A stretch of DNA of 64,000 nt from Arcanobacterium_A hippocoleae. GTDB lineage: Bacteria > Actinomycetota > Actinomycetes > Actinomycetales > Actinomycetaceae. The notes under the pieces were generated by a model. It had not been told where the DNA came from. It saw only the letters and a program-made list of their open reading frames with translations, and did not search any database. Positions within the stretch are counted from its first letter, which is position 1; every line of letters begins with the position of its first letter. The translations under genes were made by a program, and so were the position numbers. Location of the stretch: assembly GCF_031456295.1 (NCBI RefSeq), contig NZ_JAVDUJ010000001.1:1860001-1924000 (forward strand), written 5' to 3'. Positions 1 through 7,426 of the stretch are shown here, piece after piece.

Positions 1-168
1 CCATTGACCCAGCCAGCCAAGCCTGCATTGGATCCGAATAAGGTGAAAGCAGCGAAGACCCCTGAGCTGAGCAAGACGGGTGCTGATGTTGAAGGCTTAT
101 TAGCTGGTTCCCTTGCACTCATTATTCTGGGCGGTGCAGCTTTCGCAGCTCGCCGCAAGTTTAGCTAA
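1..168 (+). CDS. C-terminal end of a sortase-anchored surface protein (partial)
   Basis: Only the last 55 codons lie in the window; the frame is open from base 1 and ends with TAA at 166-168. The tail is a complete cell-wall sorting signal: LSKTG (bases 67-81, an LPxTG variant), a hydrophobic stretch of about 19 residues, and the charged end RRKFS. Sortases are known to cut such signals between Thr and Gly and attach the protein to peptidoglycan. The residues before the motif are rich in Pro, Lys and Ala, as in wall-spanning segments. The exported domain that would show its function is outside the window. A hairpin terminator follows. Confidence 0.85.
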   Translation, partial: PLTQPAKPALDPNKVKAAKTPELSKTGADVEGLLAGSLALIILGGAAFAARRKFS

Positions 169-236
169 GCTGAAAGCAGCGATCTGCAAGCGAATCGATC
201 CTGATGCCGGGAAAGAAATTCCAGGCTGAAGGTAAC

Positions 237-284
237 AAGGGTTGCGGGCGGAATCCGAGAGGATTTCATCCGCAACCCTTTTCC
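237..284 (+). terminator. Intrinsic terminator after the surface protein gene
   Basis: Inverted repeat GGGTTGCGG (239-247) and CCGCAACCC (270-278), with a further GAATCC/GGATTT pairing inside, followed by TTTTCCC. The long open frame into murB runs through this hairpin, so the first part of that frame is unlikely to be coding. Confidence 0.75.
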
Positions 285-376
285 CACTTTTTCAGAATGA
301 TTGTTTTAGCAAAGCGCGAAAAGTATCGCTTTGCTCACCTAAGCGAGATTGCAATAGCTGCGGTAGTCTTGAAGTT

Positions 377-1552
377 ATGAGTTGTATGATTCCAGAGCAT
401 TACGAACCTGTACACACGATCCCAGCACGGCAGGCGATGCGTTATTTTCCGCAAGCGCGTACATTAGCTGAAATGACTACAATCGGCGTCGGCGGTTCCG
501 TTGCAAAAGTTGCGAATGTGCATTCTCGTGAAGAATTTATTGCAGCACTAACCGAAACTGTCGAAAATGCAGAAGAATTGCTTGTCGTCGGAGGCGGTTC
601 AAATATCCTTGCCAGCGATGCTGACTTTCCAGGCACAGTTGTACACGATACACGTGCGGAAATTGAAATCTTAAGTGAAGATTCCTGCGGCGGGGCACGG
701 ATGCGTGTAAGCGCAGGTACACCTTGGGATGAAGTCGTAGTTTACGCGATTGAGCACGGTTGGATGGGGCTCGAATGCCTCTCAGGAATTCCTGGTACAG
801 CCGGTGCGGCTCCGGTACAAAATATTGGTGCCTACGGGCAGGACGTTTCCGGCACAATCGCTGCTGTCCGCACTTTTGATCGCAAATACTGCACCCAACG
901 TACTTTTTTCCGAAGTGATTTAGATTTCGGATATCGCTATTCCGTCTTAAAAGAATCAATTTTGAGCGGACGATGGGGGAAATCTCCGCGTTGGATCGTG
1001 CTTGATGTAGAGTTTCAGCTGCGCCGCGCGACGCTCAGCGAACCGATTCAATATGCCCAACTTGCTGCATATCTTGGGGTGGAGGTCGGAAAAAGAGTAC
1101 CGGCAACGGATGTGCGGGCAGCAGTACTTGAATTACGCGCAGGAAAAGGAATGGTCCTCGATGATTCCGATCGCGATACCTATTCGCTTGGATCTTTCTT
1201 CACAAATCCAGTTTTGGATGTGGAAGCTGCGCGAAATCTTCCAGAAGCTGCTCCCCGTTTTACGGTACGTGATAATTCTGCGATAAATCAGATCGGTGCA
1301 GCCGCACCGAAAATTCCTGGTCAGGTAAAAACTTCTGCAGCATGGCTCATTGCACACGCAGGATTCAATCCGGGCTTTCGCATTTCTGCTCACGCATCAC
1401 TCTCGACAAAACACGTACTGGCTTTAACAAACCGGGGGCAAGCCACTGCTACCGAAATTGGGGAGCTTGCACGGAAGATCAAAGCTGAAGTTGCTGCAAA
1501 ATTTGGGGTCACTCTCGAAGCTGAGCCGATCACAATTGGAATTGAAATCTAG
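377..1552 (+). CDS. murB: UDP-N-acetylenolpyruvoylglucosamine reductase MurB
   Basis: MurB is the FAD/NADPH enzyme that reduces the enolpyruvyl group to give UDP-N-acetylmuramate, the second committed step of peptidoglycan synthesis in the cytoplasm. Visible motifs (391-residue form) are the FAD-binding VVGGGSN near residue 70, GIPGTAGAAPVQNIGAYG near 137-154, and GSFFTNP near 272, whose Ser is the proton donor in the family. The frame is open from 242, but that part overlaps the preceding terminator. ATG 377 is the best start; ATG 386 or ATG 440 are also possible because no strong ribosome binding site is seen. The gene converges on the lipase gene, with 40 bases between the two stops. Confidence 0.9.
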   Translation: MSCMIPEHYEPVHTIPARQAMRYFPQARTLAEMTTIGVGGSVAKVANVHSREEFIAALTETVENAEELLVVGGGSNILASDADFPGTVVHDTRAEIEILSEDSCGGARMRVSAGTPWDEVVVYAIEHGWMGLECLSGIPGTAGAAPVQNIGAYGQDVSGTIAAVRTFDRKYCTQRTFFRSDLDFGYRYSVLKESILSGRWGKSPRWIVLDVEFQLRRATLSEPIQYAQLAAYLGVEVGKRVPATDVRAAVLELRAGKGMVLDDSDRDTYSLGSFFTNPVLDVEAARNLPEAAPRFTVRDNSAINQIGAAAPKIPGQVKTSAAWLIAHAGFNPGFRISAHASLSTKHVLALTNRGQATATEIGELARKIKAEVAAKFGVTLEAEPITIGIEI

Positions 1553-1592
1553 TGCCATTTCCTAGTTTTCACGCGTATTTCTCGCGACGTGG

Positions 1593-2420
1593 CTAAAATG
1601 GATCATCTTTTGGATCTGGAATTTGCGCGCGCAACTGCAAAATCGCAGTCTTTACTGCCGCGATTCCATCACGGTGATAAAGCGGACGAAAATGCCCACT
1701 TTGTGATAAATGCAGATTGGCAGCGCCGGAAAGCGTTGATCCTTGTGGCACATGGAAATCCCAATGTGGGGAAATCGCGATAATTCTTTCATTGATTTGT
1801 GAGTTCAACTCTTCTGACCACGGGGTTGATAAATCCTGACCACCAGGAAGCAAGGCCCGAAGCGGATGATGCGGTGGAAAAATCTGTGCTCGCTGGGATC
1901 CATTCCAGGGGGTAGCAAATGCTACCAGCCCGTATACATTTGGCAGCCGCGCAGCCAATACTGCACGCCCAACAAGACCGCCTTTCGAGTGCGCAAGTAA
2001 AATAATCGGCTGCTTGATTTCGCGAATTTCGGAAATCACGATTCTCGCCAGCTCTGCTACCGGAGGCTGCATTTGGCGGAGCTGCTTCGTGTTTATATTG
2101 TAAAGCTCGTATTCAGATAACTTACGGCGCAAATAACGGAAATATGCTTCGCCTTCATAAATCCCAGGAATACAAACAATCAGTGGCGAATCAGACCATT
2201 TTGCTGGTAGCTCTGCAGAAGCTACTGTGCGTTTTGAGCCTTGTTTTATTTTTTCCAGATCCGGATGCTTGCGTCGTACCAGCGAGTTGAGAGAAAACAT
2301 TTTTGGCAATGCCGGGCACGGAAGCGCATGGCTGAGATACCAAGTGTAATCTTGGATCATCTGCGAGCCATGATTGGCGACCAAGCAAATTTTTTGCTTT
2401 ATCTTGCCGAGCTGAAACAT
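1593..2420 (-). CDS. Alpha/beta-hydrolase, lipase/esterase-like
   Basis: A 275-residue alpha/beta-hydrolase fold protein. The nucleophile elbow is AHSKGG (about residues 143-148). A likely acid lies in HWDFHVP, and the catalytic His is probably in SQSGHF near the C-terminus, the arrangement seen in triacylglycerol lipases and PGAP1-like esterases. No signal peptide is evident, so a cytoplasmic role is likely; the substrate is unknown. Its ATG lies directly against the stop codon of the upstream hydrolase gene (no spacing), so the two are almost certainly cotranscribed and coupled. Confidence 0.7.
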   Translation of the reverse strand: MFQLGKIKQKICLVANHGSQMIQDYTWYLSHALPCPALPKMFSLNSLVRRKHPDLEKIKQGSKRTVASAELPAKWSDSPLIVCIPGIYEGEAYFRYLRRKLSEYELYNINTKQLRQMQPPVAELARIVISEIREIKQPIILLAHSKGGLVGRAVLAARLPNVYGLVAFATPWNGSQRAQIFPPHHPLRALLPGGQDLSTPWSEELNSQINERIIAISPHWDFHVPQGSTLSGAANLHLSQSGHFRPLYHRDGIAAVKTAILQLRAQIPDPKDDPF

Positions 2421-3329
2421 TTAATGAGTACTCCATTTCGAGTGCTTCGCTGGCGACTCTGCTGCTGTAAAGTCTTCTTGCGCATCACTTTCAGTGCTCG
2501 TCATTAAACGTTCAATCGCCTGCGCCACTTGCTCGTCATGAGAATAGATAGTTGAATGTGCAGCATTGGAAATTCGCCCCGTCCAAGCTTCTCCTGCCGC
2601 ACGGTCAGCAAGCTCGTTCAGCCAATATTGGGGTGCTAAATAATCTCGGGTACCGCTCAATACGGCAATCAAACTATGCGGATTTACATCTTGAATCCGC
2701 TGCTCAATCGGATAATCAAGCATCTGCGGAAGCAGCCTGACGAGCCAGGTTTTTACCGATCGCAGATACAACAAGGTAGCTACACGCACCAGATCGGCTT
2801 TTTCAAATATTGCTGATTGGAGATAGCGCGCCAAAACCCACCCAAAAGAACGTTCTTTAAGATTTACTGGCGGTCCAATCAGGCAAGCTCGTCGGAAATT
2901 ATGATTTTGTGCCATCATTTCCGTCACGATTTGTGCACCCATCGAATGTCCGACGAGAATCACATTATCCGCGCTTGTAAGGGAAAGGATCGAATTGAGA
3001 ATCGTGGCAAGCCGCGGAATATGCTGCGGCTTTTGCGAGAGCGGAAGGTTACCAAAACCAGGTAAATCGAATAAAATTACGCGCCCAAGCTCGCTCAATT
3101 CTTCGGCTAAAGGCAACATATATGTTGATGAAAGACCAATTCCGTGTACTAATACAAAGGTAACTCGCTTTGATGCAGCTTTTTGTAATGATGCTTTCAA
3201 CACTGAATCGCGCGTACCAATACGCCGCATCCGCACAAAATCTCCGTCAACCTTCCACAGCGTAGTATAAATCGCGCCGATATTACCTTCCATGCCGAGA
3301 AAATCAATTGTTTGGGCTGGTAATTCCAT
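2421..3329 (-). CDS. Alpha/beta-hydrolase family protein
   Basis: A 302-residue alpha/beta-hydrolase with an oxyanion-type VLVHGIG motif, nucleophile elbow GHSMGA, a candidate acid in SGTRDY and a candidate catalytic His in NAAHSTIYS. The frame is open further upstream, but ATG 3329 has the purine-rich AAAGAAGTGAAGAAG just before it and begins a sensible protein. The N-terminal 60 residues are not typical of the core fold. It lies 59 bases after add and abuts the lipase-like gene, forming an add-hydrolase-hydrolase operon. The reaction is unknown; esterase, thioesterase or C-C hydrolase would all fit. Confidence 0.7.
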   Translation of the reverse strand: MELPAQTIDFLGMEGNIGAIYTTLWKVDGDFVRMRRIGTRDSVLKASLQKAASKRVTFVLVHGIGLSSTYMLPLAEELSELGRVILFDLPGFGNLPLSQKPQHIPRLATILNSILSLTSADNVILVGHSMGAQIVTEMMAQNHNFRRACLIGPPVNLKERSFGWVLARYLQSAIFEKADLVRVATLLYLRSVKTWLVRLLPQMLDYPIEQRIQDVNPHSLIAVLSGTRDYLAPQYWLNELADRAAGEAWTGRISNAAHSTIYSHDEQVAQAIERLMTSTESDAQEDFTAAESPAKHSKWSTH

Positions 3330-3388
3330 CTTCTTCACTTCTTTCAAGTTATGACATTGTTTATTTGTGATGCGGTGTAGTTTCAGCT

Positions 3389-4492
3389 TTAGTGATCGGA
3401 TTGTAGAGACGAATTTTTGGGTGTGCTTGCGAGAGTTGGAGGATCTGCGGAAGCGCACTGCTGCGATGCTTCATCTGAAGTGAGTAACCACGAATCTATT
3501 TCGCGATACCATTTTTGCTTATCTGAGGGGGAAGCGAGGGATGCTTCGATCGAGCAGCGGGCTAAAGTTGCCAGCTCTGAATCTGAAAAGCCGAGAATGG
3601 TCCGTGCTGCCTCATATTGTGCTGCTAAACGTGAACGGAAAAGTAGCGGATCATCTGCGCCCAGAGCGATTTTCACGCCTGCATCCAGCAAGTTTCGCAA
3701 TGGAACATCCCCCAACTGCTGGTACACGCCAAGATGCACATTCGAGGCGGGGCAGACTTCTAGCGCGATTGATTGATCCACGATTTGCTGCAGGAGTGCA
3801 GGATCTTCAACTGCCCGCACCCCATGCCCGATGCGTGCAGGGTGGAGATGCTCCACAATTTCTCGCAAATGCTGCGGGCCAAGCAATTCTCCTCCATGCG
3901 GCACTGCCGCAAGACCAGCTTTCCGGGCAATCCTGAATGCTTTCGCCCATTGTGCCGTCTCACCACGCCGTTCATCATTGGAAAGTCCAAATCCTACGAC
4001 GCATCCTGGTTCTGCACCAGCATATTTTGCTGCCAACCGTGCCAAAATCGCGGCATCAAGCGGATGCTTCATTCGTGATGCCGCTACGATGATCCCGATT
4101 TGGACACCTGTATCATGACTGGCTGCTTTTGCTGCATCAAGAACGATCTCCAGCGCAGGTGTGATGCCGCCAACGAATGGTGCGTATGAGGTCGGATCAA
4201 TTTGGATTTCAAGCCGTTTCGACCCTTCCTGACGTTCATCTGCTGCGGCTTCGTGAATGATTCGCCGCATGGTAGATTCGCTGCGGACCACTTTGCGGGC
4301 AGCATCATAGGCACGCTGAAAGCGGAACCAGCCACGTTGATTTGCTGGTACATGTAATGCGGCATCGGCTGAAAAATTCTCCGGGAGGCGGATTTGCTGT
4401 GCTGCGGCAAGCTCCCGCAGCGTGGTAATGCGCATTGATCCAGTGAAATGTAAGTGCAGATGTGCTTTCGGAAGGGCTTTTAGATCGCGCAT
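3389..4492 (-). CDS. add: Adenosine deaminase
   Basis: Zinc-dependent deaminase of purine salvage, converting adenosine to inosine. In the 367-residue form the metal-binding HLHLHFTGS is at residues 11-19, followed by HGGE, IGHG (catalytic His), CPASNVHLG, and LGADDP near the C-terminus, where the paired Asp bind zinc and substrate. The family usually has S/N-x-DDP at the last motif; the LGADDP form fits the actinobacterial subgroup. ATG 4492 is chosen because the conserved domain begins at once, although no clear ribosome binding site precedes it. It is transcribed divergently from the kinase gene at 4614. Confidence 0.85.
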   Translation of the reverse strand: MRDLKALPKAHLHLHFTGSMRITTLRELAAAQQIRLPENFSADAALHVPANQRGWFRFQRAYDAARKVVRSESTMRRIIHEAAADERQEGSKRLEIQIDPTSYAPFVGGITPALEIVLDAAKAASHDTGVQIGIIVAASRMKHPLDAAILARLAAKYAGAEPGCVVGFGLSNDERRGETAQWAKAFRIARKAGLAAVPHGGELLGPQHLREIVEHLHPARIGHGVRAVEDPALLQQIVDQSIALEVCPASNVHLGVYQQLGDVPLRNLLDAGVKIALGADDPLLFRSRLAAQYEAARTILGFSDSELATLARCSIEASLASPSDKQKWYREIDSWLLTSDEASQQCASADPPTLASTPKNSSLQSDH

Positions 4493-4613
4493 AAGTCTAT
4501 CTTGCCAGTCGCTTTTGATCGGCTCAACTATTGCAAGCAATACTTTCCGGTAAGAGATACAGATACAAGGATGATGATTAGACACTAGACGTTTACTCGC
4601 ATATAAAGGAACT

Positions 4614-5903
4614 ATGTCCAAATCGATTCCTGCAGTTGCTGCTGTGCGCCCAAATCCGCAACGGGCGCAACAAGAACGTACCGATTTGGCATTATTGACT
4701 TCACAACGGGCAGGTGAAATGCTGCGTCTTGCGTATGCAGATTTAGGGATTTTGCGCTCGTGGAAAGTTCATCAGGTGCATCATCGCCCAGGTGCTGGAG
4801 TCTGTGTCGGCTATTCCATCGTAGTTGATACAAATCCTCCTTTTGCGCGTCGTGATTTATATGTACTTGCAGCGACGGCAAAAATTCAGGAAGAAAAAGT
4901 ACTCGAAGTAGGGGGAAAGCGGCTCCGTCTGGGAAAAACCGCAGTAAATATTTGGGAATACCCGTATGATCCGGAATTACCAGCGCTTGCACTTGCCTGT
5001 GATGTCGAAAAAATGAGTGCTTATTTGGGGCAGCCGGTGGAATTAGAATTGATCGGTTACCGTCCGACGAGGCGGGCGGTAGTGCGTGTGGATCGGGTAG
5101 ATCATCGCCCGCTTTTTGCCAAAGTGATCCGGCCAAGTATGCAGCAAGATTTTGAATATCGCTTACAAATCATGCAACGCGCTCGAATTGCTTGCCCACA
5201 AATTTATGCACGCGAAGTTGGAATTGTGTTGATGACGGCAATTCCAGGTGTGCCATTATCGCGTGTTCTTGCGCAGAGTTCGCGGCGCACCCCGAGTGAA
5301 AAGCGGATCACGAAAACAGCTGCACGCACAATTTTGCGTGATTTAGAAGAGATCAGTGCAGCGCTCCCGCAAACTGCGATTGCGCTGCGTGAGCGCCCCG
5401 CGTGGGTCGATCGTTGTGAACATTATGCTTCTGCTGCAGCGCTGACGCTCCCCAAGATGCAGTCGCAATGCACTCAAATCGCGAAAGATATTCGCTATCT
5501 TCTTGCTCGTGCAGATTTGGGTCCCAAAGTGCCTACGCATGGTGATTTTTACGAAGCAAATATTTATATTGATCCGCAAACACGGAAGATCTGTGGGCTG
5601 CTTGATTTAGACTCGCTCGGGCCAGGGTATCGTGTGCATGATTGGGGATGTTTGCTTGGGCATATGAGCGTGCTTCCGACACTTGCACCAAAAATTTATG
5701 ACGGAGTGGCGCCAATTGTGGATGACTGGTATGAGCTACTTGGGTTCAGCGTTGATCCGGTAGCGCTGGCAGCATCTGCTGCAGGTACTGCACTTTCGCT
5801 TGTTGCTGGCGCACGAAAATCTCGTGCGGGCTGGAACACGGAAGCAATAAATCGGTTGACTGCTGCGCAGAGCTGGGTTGAACGTGGGTTTACGCAATTG
5901 TGA
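4614..5903 (+). CDS. Phosphotransferase/choline-kinase-like protein (APH family)
   Basis: A 429-residue protein whose C-terminal half shows the kinase signature of the aminoglycoside phosphotransferase superfamily: PTHGDFYEANIYI (catalytic Asp and Asn) and GLLDLDSLGPG (metal-binding Asp), then HDWG. The first ~180 residues are a less conserved N-lobe containing a KVIRPS segment that may hold the ATP-contacting Lys. The family includes antibiotic, choline, homoserine and maltose kinases; nothing here points to antibiotic resistance. ATG 4614 follows AAAGGA at a good distance. It stands alone between add and the mgl operon. Confidence 0.65.
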   Translation: MSKSIPAVAAVRPNPQRAQQERTDLALLTSQRAGEMLRLAYADLGILRSWKVHQVHHRPGAGVCVGYSIVVDTNPPFARRDLYVLAATAKIQEEKVLEVGGKRLRLGKTAVNIWEYPYDPELPALALACDVEKMSAYLGQPVELELIGYRPTRRAVVRVDRVDHRPLFAKVIRPSMQQDFEYRLQIMQRARIACPQIYAREVGIVLMTAIPGVPLSRVLAQSSRRTPSEKRITKTAARTILRDLEEISAALPQTAIALRERPAWVDRCEHYASAAALTLPKMQSQCTQIAKDIRYLLARADLGPKVPTHGDFYEANIYIDPQTRKICGLLDLDSLGPGYRVHDWGCLLGHMSVLPTLAPKIYDGVAPIVDDWYELLGFSVDPVALAASAAGTALSLVAGARKSRAGWNTEAINRLTAAQSWVERGFTQL

Positions 5904-5995
5904 TTAATTTGTCTCAAGAGTTAATTTTTCTTTAAATTAAAACTATTTTTTCGCATTTCAAAATGTGGAAAATATGGAAATAAAGCTGAGGCAAG

Positions 5996-6024
5996 TTTTC
6001 ATTTCGTTTGGAGAGTGCTATTTT
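5996..6024 (+). promoter_or_regulatory. Candidate mgl promoter
   Basis: A possible -35 TTTTCA (5996-6001) is 17 bases from a possible -10 TATTTT (6019-6024) in an AT-rich stretch. If it is used, transcription would start near 6031, just ahead of the TGTG-N8-CACA palindrome. This is inference from weak matches. Confidence 0.3.
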
Positions 6025-6041
6025 TAGAAGTGTCCAAAAAT

Positions 6042-6059
6042 ATGTGCGAGGAAGCACAT
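6042..6059. promoter_or_regulatory. CRP/GlxR-type operator upstream of mglB
   Basis: An 18-base site with perfect arms ATGTGC and GCACAT separated by six bases, matching the TGTG-N8-CACA core of CRP-family regulators (GlxR in actinobacteria). It lies 12 bases before the mglB ribosome binding site. If the promoter is at 5996-6024, the bound protein would block transcription rather than activate it. Confidence 0.55.
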
Positions 6060-6081
6060 CGAAGTTCCCAAAGGAGGGAAT

Positions 6082-7335
6082 ATGAAGAACATCTTCAAAG
6101 TGACAGCAGTAATCGCTGCATCGGCACTACTTGCAGCTTGTGGTGGTGGGTCTGCAGATACAGGCTCTGATAAGGGCGGCTCCACTGGCGGAAAGAACGC
6201 TGAGAAGCCATTGGTTTGGTTTAATCGTCAGCCATCAAATAGCTCTACTGGCGAACTGGATATGCAGGCACTGAAGTTCAACGACAAGACCTACTATGTG
6301 GGCTTCGATGCAACACAGGGTGCAGAACTGCAAGGCAAAATGGTTGCCGACTACATTACGGCAAACAAAGACAAGATCGATCGCAATGGTGATGGCACTG
6401 TTGGTTATGTGCTCGCGATTGGCGATGTTGGGCACAATGATTCGATCGCTCGTACTCGCGGTGTGCGCAAGGCTCTCGGCACTGGTGTTGAAAATGCTGG
6501 AAGCATTGATTCTGCTGCAGTTGGTACCAACGTTGATGGTTCGCAGAAAATTGTAAAGGACGGCGAAGTTGCTGGTCTGAAGGTGCGCGAGCTTGCTTCC
6601 CAGGAAATGAAGAACTCTGCAGGCGCTACTTGGGATGCAGCTACCGCAGGTAACGCAATTGCGACTTGGTCAGCTTCTTTCGGCGATCAGATCGATGTAG
6701 TGATTTCGAATAACGATGGCATGGGTATGGCAATGTTCAACGGCTGGTCAAAGGCTGAGAAGGTGCCAACTTTCGGTTACGATGCAAACTCCGATGCAGT
6801 GGCTGCAATCGCAGAAGGCTATGGCGGCACGATTTCACAACATGCTGATGTGCAGGCATATCTCACTTTGCGTGTGCTCCGGAATGCGCTTGACGGTGTA
6901 GACATCGATACCGGTATCGCCAAGGCTGATGCAGCTGGCAACGTACTTACCGATAAGGATTACAAGTATGACGAGCAGACCCGCTCTTACTATGCGTTGA
7001 ACCTGGCAGTAACGGCAGATAATTACAAGGACTTCCTTGATTCCACTGTGATTTACGAACCAGTATCAAAGAAGCTTGATGCAGCAAAGAGCCCAGAGAA
7101 GAAGGTCTGGTTGAATATCTACAATTCAGCAGATAACTTCCTTGGTTCAACCTATCAGCCACTGCTAGAAAAGTATGATGATCTACTCAACCTGAAGGTT
7201 GAATACATTGCTGGCGATGGTCAGACCGAATCCAATATCACCAACCGTTTGGGTAACCCAGGCGCATATGATGCATTCGCAATCAATATGGTGAAGACGG
7301 ATAACGCAGCTTCCTATACTGCGCTACTGAAGTAA
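6082..7335 (+). CDS. mglB: Galactose/glucose-type ABC substrate-binding lipoprotein, circularly permuted
   Basis: A 417-residue lipoprotein (signal peptide with lipobox LLAAC, Cys20; strong AAGGAGGG site before ATG) that captures a hexose for MglA-MglC outside the membrane. Family ligand residues are visible: FNRQPS, GHNDSIARTRG, a Trp in GATWDAA, SNNDGMGM and FGYDANSD. The order is abnormal. The mature protein starts at about residue 42 with the strand that normally sits about 85 residues into the family. The usual N-terminal segment is instead at residues 340-417, recognisable by VWLNIYNSADNF and YDAFAINMVKTDNAAS. A linker of about 20 residues joins the old ends. All elements of both lobes seem present, so it should fold and bind sugar. 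Confidence 0.85.
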   Translation: MKNIFKVTAVIAASALLAACGGGSADTGSDKGGSTGGKNAEKPLVWFNRQPSNSSTGELDMQALKFNDKTYYVGFDATQGAELQGKMVADYITANKDKIDRNGDGTVGYVLAIGDVGHNDSIARTRGVRKALGTGVENAGSIDSAAVGTNVDGSQKIVKDGEVAGLKVRELASQEMKNSAGATWDAATAGNAIATWSASFGDQIDVVISNNDGMGMAMFNGWSKAEKVPTFGYDANSDAVAAIAEGYGGTISQHADVQAYLTLRVLRNALDGVDIDTGIAKADAAGNVLTDKDYKYDEQTRSYYALNLAVTADNYKDFLDSTVIYEPVSKKLDAAKSPEKKVWLNIYNSADNFLGSTYQPLLEKYDDLLNLKVEYIAGDGQTESNITNRLGNPGAYDAFAINMVKTDNAASYTALLK

Positions 7336-7360
7336 TCCAGTAACGTTACAGGCAGTAAAT

Positions 7361-7402
7361 GATTCAGGGCTGTGAGGCGGAAGGCTCTTACAGCCCTGAA
7401 TC
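7361..7402 (+). promoter_or_regulatory. Stem-loop between mglB and mglA
   Basis: A perfect 13-base inverted repeat (GATTCAGGGCTGT, 7361-7373, and its complement at 7390-7402) with a second short pairing GAG/CTC in the loop. No T-run follows, so partial readthrough or protection of the mglB message is more likely than full termination. Such hairpins after binding-protein genes are known to raise binding protein over membrane components. Confidence 0.65.
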
Positions 7403-7426
7403 ATGGAATTAATCGAGGGAGAGGCA

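Noticed and set aside
242..376. N-terminal 45 codons of the open frame leading into murB
   Set aside because: They overlap the terminator hairpin of the previous gene and lack family likeness; the MurB domain starts after ATG 377.
4614..5903. Aminoglycoside resistance gene
   Set aside because: Only the general kinase motifs match; the N-lobe and context do not resemble known resistance enzymes.
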